DNA of 64,000 nucleotides from Gemmatimonadota bacterium (lineage in GTDB: Bacteria; Latescibacterota; UBA2968; GCA-2709665): assembly GCA_028877215.1 (NCBI GenBank), contig JAPPFJ010000004.1, positions 62,001-126,000 on the forward strand, in the 5' to 3' direction. The notes beneath the pieces were generated by a model. That model was not told the origin of the DNA and ran no database searches. It saw only the letters and a list, made by a program, of their open reading frames with translations. Of this stretch, positions 33,877-43,220 are shown in pieces (positions within the stretch are counted from its first letter, which is position 1; every line of letters begins with the position of its first letter). Position numbers and translations under genes: made by a program.

Positions 33877-34821
33877 ATGGCTGAAAACGCGCCGCGGCAC
33901 GACCTCGTGAATCCATTCAGCCTGGATGCCGACGACGGTTACGTCTGGCTGAAAGGCAACCTCCACTCCCACACGACGAACTCCGACGGCAGAGCGTCGC
34001 CCCAGGAACGCCTGGACGGGTACGTCGGCCAGGGGTACGACTTTCTCTGTCTCTCGGACCACTACAGGATCACCCGGATCGACTCCGTGGATCGTCCGGA
34101 CGACTTTGTACTCATTCAGGGCGCCGAACTGCACCCGGACAATCCCTTCGGCGGGCAAAAACACCATTTTCTCTGCCTGAACGTCCACGAAGACATCGAC
34201 TCGGAGCGCATGCCGCCTCAGCACGTGATCGACGCTGTCCGGGACCAGGGAGGCAGCACGTGGCTGGCCCACCCGTACTGGAGCTCGGTCAACATCCTGA
34301 GGGACACCGTGCCGCTCACGGGATTCGCCGGCGTGGAGGTATTCAACACAACCTGCCGATGCGCGGGCCGGGGGGAATCCGGCGTTCACTGGGACGACTG
34401 GATGGACCTGGAGAACAGGCTGTATCCTGCCCTGGCCAACGACGATTCCCACGCCCTCGAATCGGACAACCGCGACACGTACGGGGGCTGGACCATGGCA
34501 CGCGTGAAGGACCGTTCTTCAGGGGCCATTCTCCAGGCGCTGGAACGGGGCGCGAGCTATGCGAGCACCGGCGCCGAGATTCGAAACATCACCCTGCACA
34601 GAAGCGACGAAGAGAAACGGCCGGTAGAGGCCACCGTCGAATGCTCCGAGGCCAGGTGTATCCTGGCCGTTTGCGATACGTTCGGAACCGAATACAGGAA
34701 TTCCGGCAAATCCTTTACGAGCGCCACCTTCTCACTGCGGCCGGGCGCACGGTGGGTCCGGTTCGAAGTCACCGGAACCGACGGCACGAAAGCCTGGTCC
34801 AACCCGTTCGACCTCACCTGA
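33877..34821 (+). CDS. PHP-domain metal-dependent phosphoesterase-like (CehA/McbA family)
   Basis: Protein of 314 aa. Seen: NLHSHTTNSDG near residue 29 (HxH), SDHYRIT near 60, GAELHPDN, LAHPYW near 128 and ANDDSHAL near 187, the usual metal ligands of the polymerase-and-histidinol-phosphatase fold. Hydrolyses a phosphoester or a related bond; the substrate is unknown. It has a C-terminal beta-rich tail of about 90 residues typical of this subfamily. Same strand as the BMC and aldolase genes, 78 nt after the aldolase. Confidence 0.85.
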   Translation: MAENAPRHDLVNPFSLDADDGYVWLKGNLHSHTTNSDGRASPQERLDGYVGQGYDFLCLSDHYRITRIDSVDRPDDFVLIQGAELHPDNPFGGQKHHFLCLNVHEDIDSERMPPQHVIDAVRDQGGSTWLAHPYWSSVNILRDTVPLTGFAGVEVFNTTCRCAGRGESGVHWDDWMDLENRLYPALANDDSHALESDNRDTYGGWTMARVKDRSSGAILQALERGASYASTGAEIRNITLHRSDEEKRPVEATVECSEARCILAVCDTFGTEYRNSGKSFTSATFSLRPGARWVRFEVTGTDGTKAWSNPFDLT

Positions 34822-34834
34822 GGCTGGCGCCGCG

Positions 34835-35572
34835 ATGGGACCCTTCCTGACAAAGGAGCAATTGGCCGCGTATCACATGGACGGTTTCATTCAGGTTCCG
34901 GACCTGCTGACGCCGTCTGAGATCGACGCCTTCCTGGAAGCGCAGGCGGAAGCGGTGGCTCCGGAAGTCCTTGAACTCGGCCTGCGCAGGCACACCGCGG
35001 ACCCTCAGTGGCGTTACCTGGCGTCGCATCCCCGCGTCTCCGGCATCGCGTCCCAACTGCTGGACGGGCCTCCAATGATCGTCCAGACCATGTACATGGC
35101 GAAGGCGCCGCGCGGCGGCACCGGCATCGCGCTTCACCAGGACACTCATTATATCCGGAACGAACCGGGCACGCTTATGGCGTGCTGGGTTGCGCTGAGC
35201 GATACCGACAGCAGCAACGGCGGGCTCTGCGTCGCCGCCGGCAGCCATCTGGCCCCCCTTCGGAATACCCGCCCCCCGCAAGACGGCAGCGAACATGCCT
35301 CCTGGGTGAAAGAATACGCCATGCGGGCGCCCGACGGCAGAGAGTGGACCGAAACCATGCACTCGCACGAAGTCGCCGGCGTCAGCCGCGATGAACTCAC
35401 CTTCCTTACGGTTCCGCGAGGATCAGGCGTCTTCTTTACCGGCAGAACCATTCACGGCTCTTACGCGAACCGGTCCAGGGGAAGGCCCCGGCTTGCATTC
35501 GCGATCCACTATGTAAGAGAGGGCACGTGGGTATTTCGCCGCGACATCCAGGACCTCGCGCGGGTTAACTGA
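34835..35572 (+). CDS. Phytanoyl-CoA dioxygenase (PhyH) family protein 3
   Basis: Predicted Fe(II)/2-oxoglutarate dioxygenase of 245 aa. Seen: iron-binding HQD in ALHQDTHY near residue 106, CWVALSDTDSSNGGLCVAAGSH, and the distal His with following Arg in GRTIHGSYANRS. All three iron ligands are present. It starts 13 nt after the PHP gene stop, so they are likely co-transcribed. Substrate unknown. Confidence 0.88.
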   Translation: MGPFLTKEQLAAYHMDGFIQVPDLLTPSEIDAFLEAQAEAVAPEVLELGLRRHTADPQWRYLASHPRVSGIASQLLDGPPMIVQTMYMAKAPRGGTGIALHQDTHYIRNEPGTLMACWVALSDTDSSNGGLCVAAGSHLAPLRNTRPPQDGSEHASWVKEYAMRAPDGREWTETMHSHEVAGVSRDELTFLTVPRGSGVFFTGRTIHGSYANRSRGRPRLAFAIHYVREGTWVFRRDIQDLARVN

Positions 35573-35684
35573 GCGGTACTTCCGTTGCGTCCGGCTGCAG
35601 AGCACAGGTTGTGCGGCTCTCATCCTCATTATCCGATATGTCCGCGCCTCAAGTCGCCACTACTCCAAATCAGGGAACCCCATC

Positions 35685-36653
35685 ATGAAACGGGTCGCAA
35701 AGCCGGAAGGCGAGTACAATATCGTCATCGAAGACGTCCCCATACCTGAAGTCTCGTCCACGGAAGTGCTGATCCGGGCGGAGTGCAGTCTGATCAGCCG
35801 CGGTTCCGAGATCTGGCGGCGTTACATCCGTCCCGAAGCCATCGACCATCAAGCCATGGGGTACTCGTTCGTGGGAGACGTTGTCGAGGTCGGCGCCAGG
35901 GTGGACGGCTTCTCCATCGGCGACCGTGTGGCGGCTCTTGCGCCGCACGCGGAGTACGTGGCCGTCGAAGTCGTGGACTCACCCCACCGGGCCCCGGTTG
36001 TGCAACTTCCGGACGCGGTCTCCTCGGAAGCCGCGACGTTCTGGCCGCTGAGCACCAGTTCCGTTCTCTGGATGCGGGAAATCGAGGCCCGCAAGGAAGA
36101 CACGGTGGCCATACTGGGCCAGGGCCTCGTCGGCTCCATCTGCATGCAGACACTGAACGCGGAAGTGGACCCCCGGGTGATCGCTGTCGATGCGCTCCCC
36201 CTCCGGTGCGAACTGGCCGCAAGCCTGGGGGCGGACCACGTGGTGGACGCATCGCGCGAGGACCCCGCCAGGGCGGTCAAAAAGCTTACGGGCGGCGCAG
36301 GCGTGGAGATCGCGGTGGAGGCGGTGGGCGGGCGCGCGGGGGCGGCAGCGTTCGCGCAGGCGCAGGATATGGTGAAACGAAGGGGCCTGATCCAGGTTAT
36401 CGGCCTTTATGAGGACGAGCCCCTGCCGCTCGACTCTGGAAAGATCCAGGGCCGGCGGATTGTTGGCGGGTATTCGGACGGCGGCAAACGCACTTCAGGT
36501 TCCGACCGCGCCCTGCAGCTCCTTGCCCAAAGAAAGATCCGCGCAGAAGAGATGATCTCCCACCGATTTCCCTTCCAGGATGCGGCAGAGGCTTTCGACC
36601 TGTTGTATACGCGCCTGGGCGAGACCATGGGCGTCGTGCTTGTCTGGAAGTGA
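35685..36653 (+). CDS. Zinc-type medium-chain dehydrogenase/reductase, lacking the usual zinc Cys
   Basis: Protein of 322 aa of the MDR superfamily. Seen: N-terminal catalytic domain with SLISRGSE where Zn-ADHs have a CGxCGTD segment, and a Rossmann fold with VAILGQGLVGSICMQ near residue 143, VIAVDALPLRCELAASLGA and AGVEIAVEAVGG. No structural-zinc Cys cluster is seen. The SRGSE variant is that of BchC-like sugar/alcohol dehydrogenases. Likely NAD(P)-dependent oxidation of a small alcohol or sugar. Confidence 0.8.
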   Translation: MKRVAKPEGEYNIVIEDVPIPEVSSTEVLIRAECSLISRGSEIWRRYIRPEAIDHQAMGYSFVGDVVEVGARVDGFSIGDRVAALAPHAEYVAVEVVDSPHRAPVVQLPDAVSSEAATFWPLSTSSVLWMREIEARKEDTVAILGQGLVGSICMQTLNAEVDPRVIAVDALPLRCELAASLGADHVVDASREDPARAVKKLTGGAGVEIAVEAVGGRAGAAAFAQAQDMVKRRGLIQVIGLYEDEPLPLDSGKIQGRRIVGGYSDGGKRTSGSDRALQLLAQRKIRAEEMISHRFPFQDAAEAFDLLYTRLGETMGVVLVWK

Positions 36654-36656
36654 GGT

Positions 36657-36692
36657 TAACGGTCCGTTGATAGAGTCGGTCTGCAGGCGAGG
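36657..36692 (-). repeat. Palindromic repeat, family 2, copy B (one arm)
   Basis: Begins TAACGGTCCGTTGAT and continues GTCTGCAGGCGAGG, matching the right end of copy A (5867-5971) in reverse. The other arm is not recognisable. It starts 3 nt after a stop codon, as copy A does. Confidence 0.5.
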
Positions 36693-36769
36693 TTTGGTGT
36701 TCGGTTCCGGAAAAAGCCGGCTTGCCGCCCCCAACGCCCAACGCTCGCATGGCGTTACCCGGAGGATTT

Positions 36770-37666
36770 GTGAAAAACGGCTTCTACAAGGGCCACGGTC
36801 TGGGCAATGATTACATCGTCATGGACCCGGCGGAACTGGAATTTGAACTCACGCCCGGCAATATCCGCACCATCTGCGATCGTAACCGCGGTATCGGCAG
36901 CGATGGCATCCTCACCCTGGAGCCCGGGAATGGCGCCGACTTCGGCCTGCGCATCCTGAACCCCGACGGCAGCGAGGCCGAAAAGTCGGGCAACGGTCTG
37001 CGTATTTTCGCCCGCTTCCTTCACGCCACCCGCCGGACGCGCAAGCGTAACTTCACGGTGGACACGATTGGCGGCCGCGTTGAAATCCAGGTGCACCTGG
37101 ACCGTCACGGCGATGCCAGCCTCGCGACCGTTGAGATGGGACAGGCCGACTTCAATCCCGGCGCGCTGCCATGCACGTTGCCGGGAGGCGAGCTTATCGA
37201 TCGGCCGATAACCGCCGCCGGGCGCGAACTGAAGTTCACTGGCGTGAGCGTGGGAAACCCGCACTGCGTCATCTTCAAACCCGAACACGAGGCCTGGTCG
37301 CGGGACGACCTGCTCGAACTCGGCCCCCTCCTGGAGAATCACGAGCTTTTTCCCAATCGCATCAACGTGCAGCTGGCCGTACCCACGGGTCCTAACGAGA
37401 TCTTCATTCTCATCTGGGAACGCGGCGCCGGAGAGACGAAGGCGTCCGGGTCCTCATCCTGCGCGGCGGCGAGCGCGGCCGTACGGATGGGGCTGGTGAC
37501 TTCTCCGGTAACCGTCAGCGCGCCGGGAGGCGCCCTCCACGTCGCCGTGGACCCACGTTTCCACCTTACCATGAAGGGACCGGTCGCGGAGGTCGCACAG
37601 GGCGCCATGAGTCCGGCCTTCGTCAGGGTACTTAGAGACGACAACCGGGTTGACGCCAGCGGGTGA
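36770..37666 (+). CDS. Diaminopimelate epimerase (DapF)-like protein, both catalytic Cys replaced by Ser
   Basis: Protein of 298 aa with the two-domain DapF fold: GLGNDYIVMD, then RGIGSDGIL, NPDGSEAEKSGNG, GVSVGNPHCVIF, ELFPNRINVQL and ERGAGETKASG. DapF uses two cysteines (73 and 217 in H. influenzae) in CGNG and ACGTG motifs. Here residue 73 is Ser (TCG codon) and the second is Ser226 (TCC codon). So either it is not a cysteine-based epimerase, or it acts on another substrate. The GTG at 36770 has GGAGG 4 nt upstream and homology starts there. No other lysine-pathway gene is near except the DapA-family aldolase at 32629. Confidence 0.85.
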   Translation: MKNGFYKGHGLGNDYIVMDPAELEFELTPGNIRTICDRNRGIGSDGILTLEPGNGADFGLRILNPDGSEAEKSGNGLRIFARFLHATRRTRKRNFTVDTIGGRVEIQVHLDRHGDASLATVEMGQADFNPGALPCTLPGGELIDRPITAAGRELKFTGVSVGNPHCVIFKPEHEAWSRDDLLELGPLLENHELFPNRINVQLAVPTGPNEIFILIWERGAGETKASGSSSCAAASAAVRMGLVTSPVTVSAPGGALHVAVDPRFHLTMKGPVAEVAQGAMSPAFVRVLRDDNRVDASG

Positions 37667-37677
37667 GGCGATATTTC

Positions 37678-38790
37678 CTATGCCACCCGGTACTTCTCCA
37701 GCGTCTCTTCGTTGACCGTCACGCCAAGGCCGGGGCCCTCCGGCACCGCCACGTGCCCGTCGACGACTTCGAAGCGTTCGTGCGTCAGTTCGTGGCGCAG
37801 CGGGGATTCCGACATGCAATACTCGAACATCTCTCCGCCGGGTACCGCGGCGAGTGCGTGAAGCGACGCGGCGATTGTTATCCCGCTCTTGAAACTGTGG
37901 TTCACGACCCTTGCATGGCAGCGGTGCGCCATCCTTCCAACCTCCACCATGGTCGAAATACCGCACCGTCCCGGGTCAGGCTGTACCCAGTCCAGCCCGG
38001 CTTCCGCCACCAGACGCTCGAATGCGTCCAACCTCGCCTCCACTTCACCCGCCGCGATGGGCACGGGGCTTTCCGCCGCCAGCTTCGCGTAACCGCGCAG
38101 GTCGGACGGATGCAGGGGTTCCTCGAGCCAGAACGGACGGAACTCAGCGAACTGGCGCGCCCGCTTCAGGGCTGTCTTCCAGTCCCAGACCTGCCCCGCG
38201 TCGATCAGCACGTCCACCCCGTCTCCGACGCCTCGACGCGCCTCCCGTACCAAGGCGATATCGGTCTCCTCGTCCTCCCCCATCGGCCCCCAGCCGAACT
38301 TGACCGCCGTAAAGCCCTCTCCAGCAAACATCCGTCCAAGTTCTCCGGTCTGTGCCGGTGAATCACCGAACAGAATCGAACAATACGCCCGGAAACGCTT
38401 CCTGAATGGTCCGCCCAGAAGCCGGTAGACCGGCACGTCGCGGGCCCTGCCCGCGATATCCCAGAGCGCCTGATTGACGCCCGCCATGGCGTGCAGCCCC
38501 ACGCCGTCACCGCCATAGTAGTTCGCCGCGTCCGTCATTCGCTGCATACAGGCTTCCACCGCCAGCGGGTCCTCATGGTCAAGGGCATTTGCCAGTCCGT
38601 TGCAGATCTGGTGCGACAGCGGCGCATCCACGACGGCCTTAACCGCGGTCGGACAGGAATCTACCTCTCCCCAACCCGTGAGTCCGGCGTCGGTTTCGAC
38701 CTTGATCAGACAGGTATCCTGCGTACCGTCGCAGGCATCGGTGACGTGGGGCAGCCTCAGCACCATTGCGGTTACACGCGTGATTTTCAT
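37678..38790 (-). CDS. Mandelate racemase/muconate lactonizing enzyme family protein 1
   Basis: Enolase-superfamily enzyme of 370 aa, probably a sugar-acid dehydratase or racemase. Seen: the N-terminal capping domain, GFTAVKFGWGPMGEDEE with a catalytic-type Lys near residue 156, metal ligands in LIDAGQVWDW (Asp), WLEEPLHPSD (Glu) and IAAGEVEARL (Glu), and the general-base His in VNHSFKSGI. Start ATG at 38790 with GGAGAG upstream. Its only convergent neighbour is the DapF-like gene. Substrate not readable. Confidence 0.85.
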   Translation of the reverse strand: MKITRVTAMVLRLPHVTDACDGTQDTCLIKVETDAGLTGWGEVDSCPTAVKAVVDAPLSHQICNGLANALDHEDPLAVEACMQRMTDAANYYGGDGVGLHAMAGVNQALWDIAGRARDVPVYRLLGGPFRKRFRAYCSILFGDSPAQTGELGRMFAGEGFTAVKFGWGPMGEDEETDIALVREARRGVGDGVDVLIDAGQVWDWKTALKRARQFAEFRPFWLEEPLHPSDLRGYAKLAAESPVPIAAGEVEARLDAFERLVAEAGLDWVQPDPGRCGISTMVEVGRMAHRCHARVVNHSFKSGITIAASLHALAAVPGGEMFEYCMSESPLRHELTHERFEVVDGHVAVPEGPGLGVTVNEETLEKYRVA

Positions 38791-39005
38791 TTCAACTCTC
38801 CGATCATCGAATTCGGGCGCAACGGCATCCAGACCGGGATATTCGCGCGTGGAAGATGGTTCCCGGTCTCGCATGATACCCACCGGCGTCCGGTCTGTCA
38901 ATCCTCACACGCCGGATCCACTGCCGGCACCAGAAACGGGTTGCACCGGTACGCGGTTCGCCGTAGATTATCCGCGATCTGCACGCAACCTGAGGGGATG
39001 CCGCT

Positions 39006-39767
39006 ATGCCAGCAGTCCAGAATCCGAGCGAAGCCTACGAAGCCAATGGCGTGCTGCCTCGAATCGACGTATTCTCCGAATCCGAGATCAGCGCATTCAG
39101 GGCGCAGTTCGACGAACTCGAAGCCAGAGAGGGCAGAGACGTCTGCCAGGTGGGCCTGCAGTCCCGGCACTTCGACGAGGAATTCATCTGGCGGCTGGCC
39201 ACCGACGCGCGCCTTCTGGACGTCATGGAACAGGCCATGGGTGAAGATATCCTTCTGCTGGCCACGCACTTTTTCTGCAAATACCCCGCCGGGGACGAAG
39301 AACACTTTGTGGCGTGGCACCAGGACGTCACCTACTGGGGTCTGAAGCCGCCGCTGGCGCATACGGCCTGGATCGCCATCGACGACAGCGACGTTGAAAA
39401 CGGGTGCATGCGCGTCATCCCCGGCTCCCACAAGAGCGGGATCGTCACCCACGGCACGTCGGAACGGGAGGGGAATCTTTTGAGCATCAACCAGGAAATC
39501 CCGGACGAACTCGTCGACACCTGCCGTGCGATCGACCTGGAACTCAGCGCCGGCCAGATGTCCGTCCATCACGGCCAGCTTTTCCACGCGAGCATGCCCA
39601 ATACCTCGAACCGGCGGCGTTGCGGTCTTACCGTCCGCTTCATCCCGCCCGAAGCCAGACAGGTCGAATCCAACTCGATCGGCCAGGACTGGCGACCCAT
39701 CCTGCTTCGCGGCGAGAACCGGTATACGCACCACCCCCTCATCTCCGCTCCATTTCCAATGCCATAG
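39006..39767 (+). CDS. Phytanoyl-CoA dioxygenase (PhyH) family protein 4
   Basis: Predicted Fe(II)/2-oxoglutarate dioxygenase of 253 aa. Seen: iron ligands HQD in VAWHQDVTYWG near residue 105 and a distal His in HGQLFHASMPNTSNRRR near 200, with HTAWIAIDDSDVENGCMRVIPGSHKSG between. Start ATG at 39006. An NAD-dependent epimerase starts 12 nt after its stop, so both lie in one transcript. Confidence 0.88.
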   Translation: MPAVQNPSEAYEANGVLPRIDVFSESEISAFRAQFDELEAREGRDVCQVGLQSRHFDEEFIWRLATDARLLDVMEQAMGEDILLLATHFFCKYPAGDEEHFVAWHQDVTYWGLKPPLAHTAWIAIDDSDVENGCMRVIPGSHKSGIVTHGTSEREGNLLSINQEIPDELVDTCRAIDLELSAGQMSVHHGQLFHASMPNTSNRRRCGLTVRFIPPEARQVESNSIGQDWRPILLRGENRYTHHPLISAPFPMP

Positions 39768-39778
39768 CGAGAATTACG

Positions 39779-40648
39779 ATGGTGAAACGCAGGGTTGTCA
39801 TCACCGGTGCGGCCGGGTATATCGCCGGACGGAGTCTGCCTGCCCTCAGAGAGCGATACAACCTGGGCCTGCTGGACGTCCGTACGACGGACAGAAACGG
39901 CAACGAGGTGGAGGGTATCGTCCGGACCGACCTTCTCAACAGGGACCGGAATGCGTATCGGCGGCATTTCGCGGACACGTACGCCGTGATTCATTGCGGC
40001 TTCACCCGTGCGAACGCACCTGAAGACCAGTTCTGGGCGGAATCCGACAATATCACCATGGCCTACAACGTCTACCAGACTTGCCTCGAGGAAAATGTCC
40101 GCAGGGTGATCGTCATCAGTTCCAACCACGCCACCGACTTCTACGAGACGCTCATCTGGTCCGGACGCATGGAATTCGTGACACCGGAAATGCGTCCGCT
40201 ATCCGACAACTTCTACGGCTGGGCGAAGGCCGCGTACGAACTGCTGGGGTTCGCCTTTGCCGCGGGCAAGGTCGGAAACGGAAGAAGGCTTCAGAATATC
40301 CAGCTTCGCATCGGCGGGCCTCGCGAAAACGTCGCCGACAACCTCAGGCCTGAAAACCCGGCAGCCATGCACCGCAGCCTCGGGGCCTACCTGAGCGCAC
40401 GGGACCAGACCCAGCTTCTCATAAAGAGCATCGAGACCGAAGACATCGAAGACGAAAACGGCATCCCTTTTCAGATCTTCTACGGCATCAGCGGAAACAG
40501 CCACAATTTCTGGAGCATCGCCAACGCCCGCAAGCTCATCGGCTACGACCCGGAAGACAACAGCCTGTTCCGGTTTGCCGACAGGATCGCACCCGTTCTT
40601 GCCGCCGCGAAGCGGGACAAGGAAAGGGGCGTAAACGCCGAAAAGTGA
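39779..40648 (+). CDS. NAD-dependent epimerase/dehydratase (extended SDR) 1
   Basis: Protein of 289 aa with an N-terminal Rossmann motif VITGAAGYIAG, a VIVISSNHATDFYE strand with the catalytic-region Ser, and YGWAKAAYE carrying the Tyr-x-x-x-Lys pair. It resembles the sugar-nucleotide/uronate dehydrogenase-type SDRs; a paralogue is at 56528. ATG at 39779 follows the PhyH stop by 12 nt. Confidence 0.85.
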   Translation: MVKRRVVITGAAGYIAGRSLPALRERYNLGLLDVRTTDRNGNEVEGIVRTDLLNRDRNAYRRHFADTYAVIHCGFTRANAPEDQFWAESDNITMAYNVYQTCLEENVRRVIVISSNHATDFYETLIWSGRMEFVTPEMRPLSDNFYGWAKAAYELLGFAFAAGKVGNGRRLQNIQLRIGGPRENVADNLRPENPAAMHRSLGAYLSARDQTQLLIKSIETEDIEDENGIPFQIFYGISGNSHNFWSIANARKLIGYDPEDNSLFRFADRIAPVLAAAKRDKERGVNAEK

Positions 40649-40764
40649 GCCGCTCGGGCCTCCACGTCGATCCGTGTGACAGGGAGAACCCCTGCGGACG
40701 GCCTGGAATCCGATCCGAACTTCCGGAAACGCGGGGTCGACAGGTTTTCTGAAAGGTCAATCTC

Positions 40765-41889
40765 ATGAAGATCACCCGCCTTGAGACCATCCCCGTTGCA
40801 CAGCGGTTCCTCGTGCTGAAAATGCACACCGACGAGGGCGTCGTCGGCTATGGCGAACCCCTGGACTATACGCACTGGCGAATCGTCGCGCGCGCCATTG
40901 ACGATCTGGCCGAATACCTCATCGGCAAGGATCCGCTCCAGATCGAAGACCACTGGCAGACCTTTTTTCGCTCCACGTACAGCCGCAGCATGCCAATCAT
41001 CGTTGGTGCGCTCAGCGGCGTGGATATGGCGATGTGGGACATCATGGGCAAAGTCCTGGACGTTCCCGTCTGGAAGCTTCTCGGGGGCTCGGTTCGGAAC
41101 CGGGTCCGTGTCTACGCCCACGCCGGAGGGGACACGCCGGAATCCTGTGCGGAAGCGGCGTGCAAGCGGGTCGCAGACGGGTTCACGGCCATCAAGATGG
41201 GCGGCGCCGTCAGGCCCGTCCGTTTCGTGGATACGGCGAGAGCGGTCGACGAAATGGTCGCCAGGGTGGCCGCTGTCCGGGAAGCCGTGGGCGACGACGT
41301 CGACATCGCGGTCGACCTGCACCGGCGGCTCAGCCCGCAGATGGCCGTCATCACGGTCAAGGCGCTCGAACCCTATCATCTGCTATTCGCGGAAGAACCC
41401 TGCCATCCCGAGAACAATGACGCCCTGGTGACCCTTTCCCGCTCGACCGCCACCCCCATCGCGACCGGCGAGCGCCACCTCACCCGCTGGAGTTTCTGGG
41501 ACATCGTGGAAAAGCAGGCCTGCTCCGTTCTGCAGCCGGATATCCGGCACGTGGGAGGCATCTCGGAAATGAAGAAGATCGCCACACTGGCGGAAATCAG
41601 GGACATTGCCCTTGCGCCGCACAACGCGGCCGGTCCCATCGGCGTCGCCGCGTCCGTCCATACCATGGCCACGGTCCCCAATTTTCTCATCTGCGAGGGC
41701 GGCACCACTCGGGGCGACGGTCTTCTGACGCCGCCGCTCACGTTCAATGGCGGATTCATCGAACTTCCCACGGGGCCGGGTCTCGGATTCGAGATTGACG
41801 ACGACGCCCTCGACGCCATTCGGGACGAACGCTTTCGCTTCCGCGGCATGTGGCGCTCGGAGGAAGACGGGGCCTTCGCGGACTTTTAG
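40765..41889 (+). CDS. Mandelate racemase/muconate lactonizing enzyme family protein 2, galactonate dehydratase-like
   Basis: Enolase-superfamily enzyme of 374 aa. Seen: MKITRLETIPVAQRFLVL opening, IVGALSGVDMAMWDIMGK capping signature, VDLHRRLSP (first metal Asp with His as in galactonate dehydratases), AEEPCHPEN (Glu) and IATGERHLTRWSF (Glu and His). LAPHNAAGPIG gives the second catalytic His. The DLHxR and GERH patterns are those of DgoD-type sugar-acid dehydratases; the exact acid is unknown. Start ATG at 40765. The gap of 116 nt from the epimerase leaves the operon open. Confidence 0.86.
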   Translation: MKITRLETIPVAQRFLVLKMHTDEGVVGYGEPLDYTHWRIVARAIDDLAEYLIGKDPLQIEDHWQTFFRSTYSRSMPIIVGALSGVDMAMWDIMGKVLDVPVWKLLGGSVRNRVRVYAHAGGDTPESCAEAACKRVADGFTAIKMGGAVRPVRFVDTARAVDEMVARVAAVREAVGDDVDIAVDLHRRLSPQMAVITVKALEPYHLLFAEEPCHPENNDALVTLSRSTATPIATGERHLTRWSFWDIVEKQACSVLQPDIRHVGGISEMKKIATLAEIRDIALAPHNAAGPIGVAASVHTMATVPNFLICEGGTTRGDGLLTPPLTFNGGFIELPTGPGLGFEIDDDALDAIRDERFRFRGMWRSEEDGAFADF

Positions 41890-41948
41890 CAGTTGAAGCA
41901 CCGGAAAACGCCGACCAACGGACTCCCTGCACTGAGGAGACCACCCCG

Positions 41949-43196
41949 ATGCACCGGTCTCGTACTCGCATTCTGGCCGTGTTCACACTGGCAGCCTTCC
42001 AGTGGGTTACACCAGACGTATCGGGCAGCGCGGATGACCAGACCGCCCCAATCCCCCGCGGTTCGCTATCCATTCGCCAGGAGTTCAACGCGGTCTCTGC
42101 CCGGATCGACAGTCTGATTCGCGTGATGAGCGCGGCGGATCCGACAGTCATCGACAAGAAACGCCTGCCCGGGTCAACCGACGTCCTGCGCCTTCCGAAA
42201 GGGACCTCGGTTGTGTGCATCTTCTGGGCCGATGACGAGGCCCGCGTGTGGATTAACGACTTCCTGGTCGGCGAAACCCGCCTCACACCTGTGGAGATTG
42301 AAATCCCCCATCTTTATCTGAAAGGCAGGAATCGGATCCGCGTCCGATGCTGGGACACCGACCACGTGGAAAGCGGGTTCCTGTTCGGCCTCTACCTGAA
42401 GGACGCAGGCGGCGCGCTGCGCCCCATTCTCGTCTCCGACGATTCGTGGCGCACGACAGACGGCCGGGCCCTCGAAATCACCTATGCGCATCCCGTCCCG
42501 GACATCCCCTCCGCGCGGGTCATCTGGCAAACCCGGCTCTTCGGCCAGGCGGAATTCATGAAGCGTTTCGATCGCCGGCAAATCGAACAGGCCCTGTCGA
42601 AACCGGCGCGGGCGCAAGCGCCAAAGACGCGGCGGAAACGCATGGACTACCACGGCTTTCTGCAGAATCTGATTTCCCTGCAGGAAACGCGCGCCAGAAT
42701 CAAGCGCCAGCTATTGGAAACCGCGGATCCCGTCCTTCAAACCGCTTATGCGGGCCACCGGAATCCGGAAGTCAGCTTCACCCTGGGCAAGGCAGGACCG
42801 CTCAAGGAAGAGACGTCACTCACCTTCGCAAAGGAAGTCGAATCGTGGGCGGAGAAACTGGCCGAGGCGGAAAAACGACTCGTCTACCCGGAAAAACGCG
42901 CGCTTAAGGGTGAAGGCGCCGCAATTTCGGCCGCGAGACGGGCGGCGACCGGAACGGCAAGAGGAGACCGCAGGGACGACTACCGCCCGCCCGACGAACG
43001 GTCGGCCGGCGAACAAACCGTTTCTCAAAGGAGCGGCAGGGAAGGCAAATCCGCGGCAGCCGAGTCCGGCGGACGCGGAGGATTCGGAGGGAGCAGCGGG
43101 CGGGGGTCCCGTGCGGGGCTGCTGTTTCCCAGCATCATCCTCGCCGCCTATATCTGGTACGTCGTTTCGAAAGGCACGGATGGATTGCGAATCTGA
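41949..43196 (+). CDS. Exported envelope protein with a C-terminal membrane anchor
   Basis: Protein of 415 aa. Seen: signal peptide (about residues 5-20), a beta-sandwich-like region (60-165) with VVCIFWADDEARVWINDFLVG-type strands, a Lys/Arg/Glu-rich segment (190-320), a Gly/Ser/Arg-rich linker and a last helix (GLLFPSIILAAYIWYVV). No enzyme motif was found. It lies 24 nt before a MotA/TolQ/ExbB-type gene and probably belongs to the same system. GAGGAG lies 9 nt upstream of the ATG. Confidence 0.6.
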   Translation: MHRSRTRILAVFTLAAFQWVTPDVSGSADDQTAPIPRGSLSIRQEFNAVSARIDSLIRVMSAADPTVIDKKRLPGSTDVLRLPKGTSVVCIFWADDEARVWINDFLVGETRLTPVEIEIPHLYLKGRNRIRVRCWDTDHVESGFLFGLYLKDAGGALRPILVSDDSWRTTDGRALEITYAHPVPDIPSARVIWQTRLFGQAEFMKRFDRRQIEQALSKPARAQAPKTRRKRMDYHGFLQNLISLQETRARIKRQLLETADPVLQTAYAGHRNPEVSFTLGKAGPLKEETSLTFAKEVESWAEKLAEAEKRLVYPEKRALKGEGAAISAARRAATGTARGDRRDDYRPPDERSAGEQTVSQRSGREGKSAAAESGGRGGFGGSSGRGSRAGLLFPSIILAAYIWYVVSKGTDGLRI

Positions 43197-43220
43197 GCGC
43201 TATTCACGGGAGGACGGGTC

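Noticed and set aside
36657-36770. Second arm of palindromic repeat family 2 before dapF-like gene
   Set aside because: Only one arm aligns; the rest to 36770 shows no match to the left arm.
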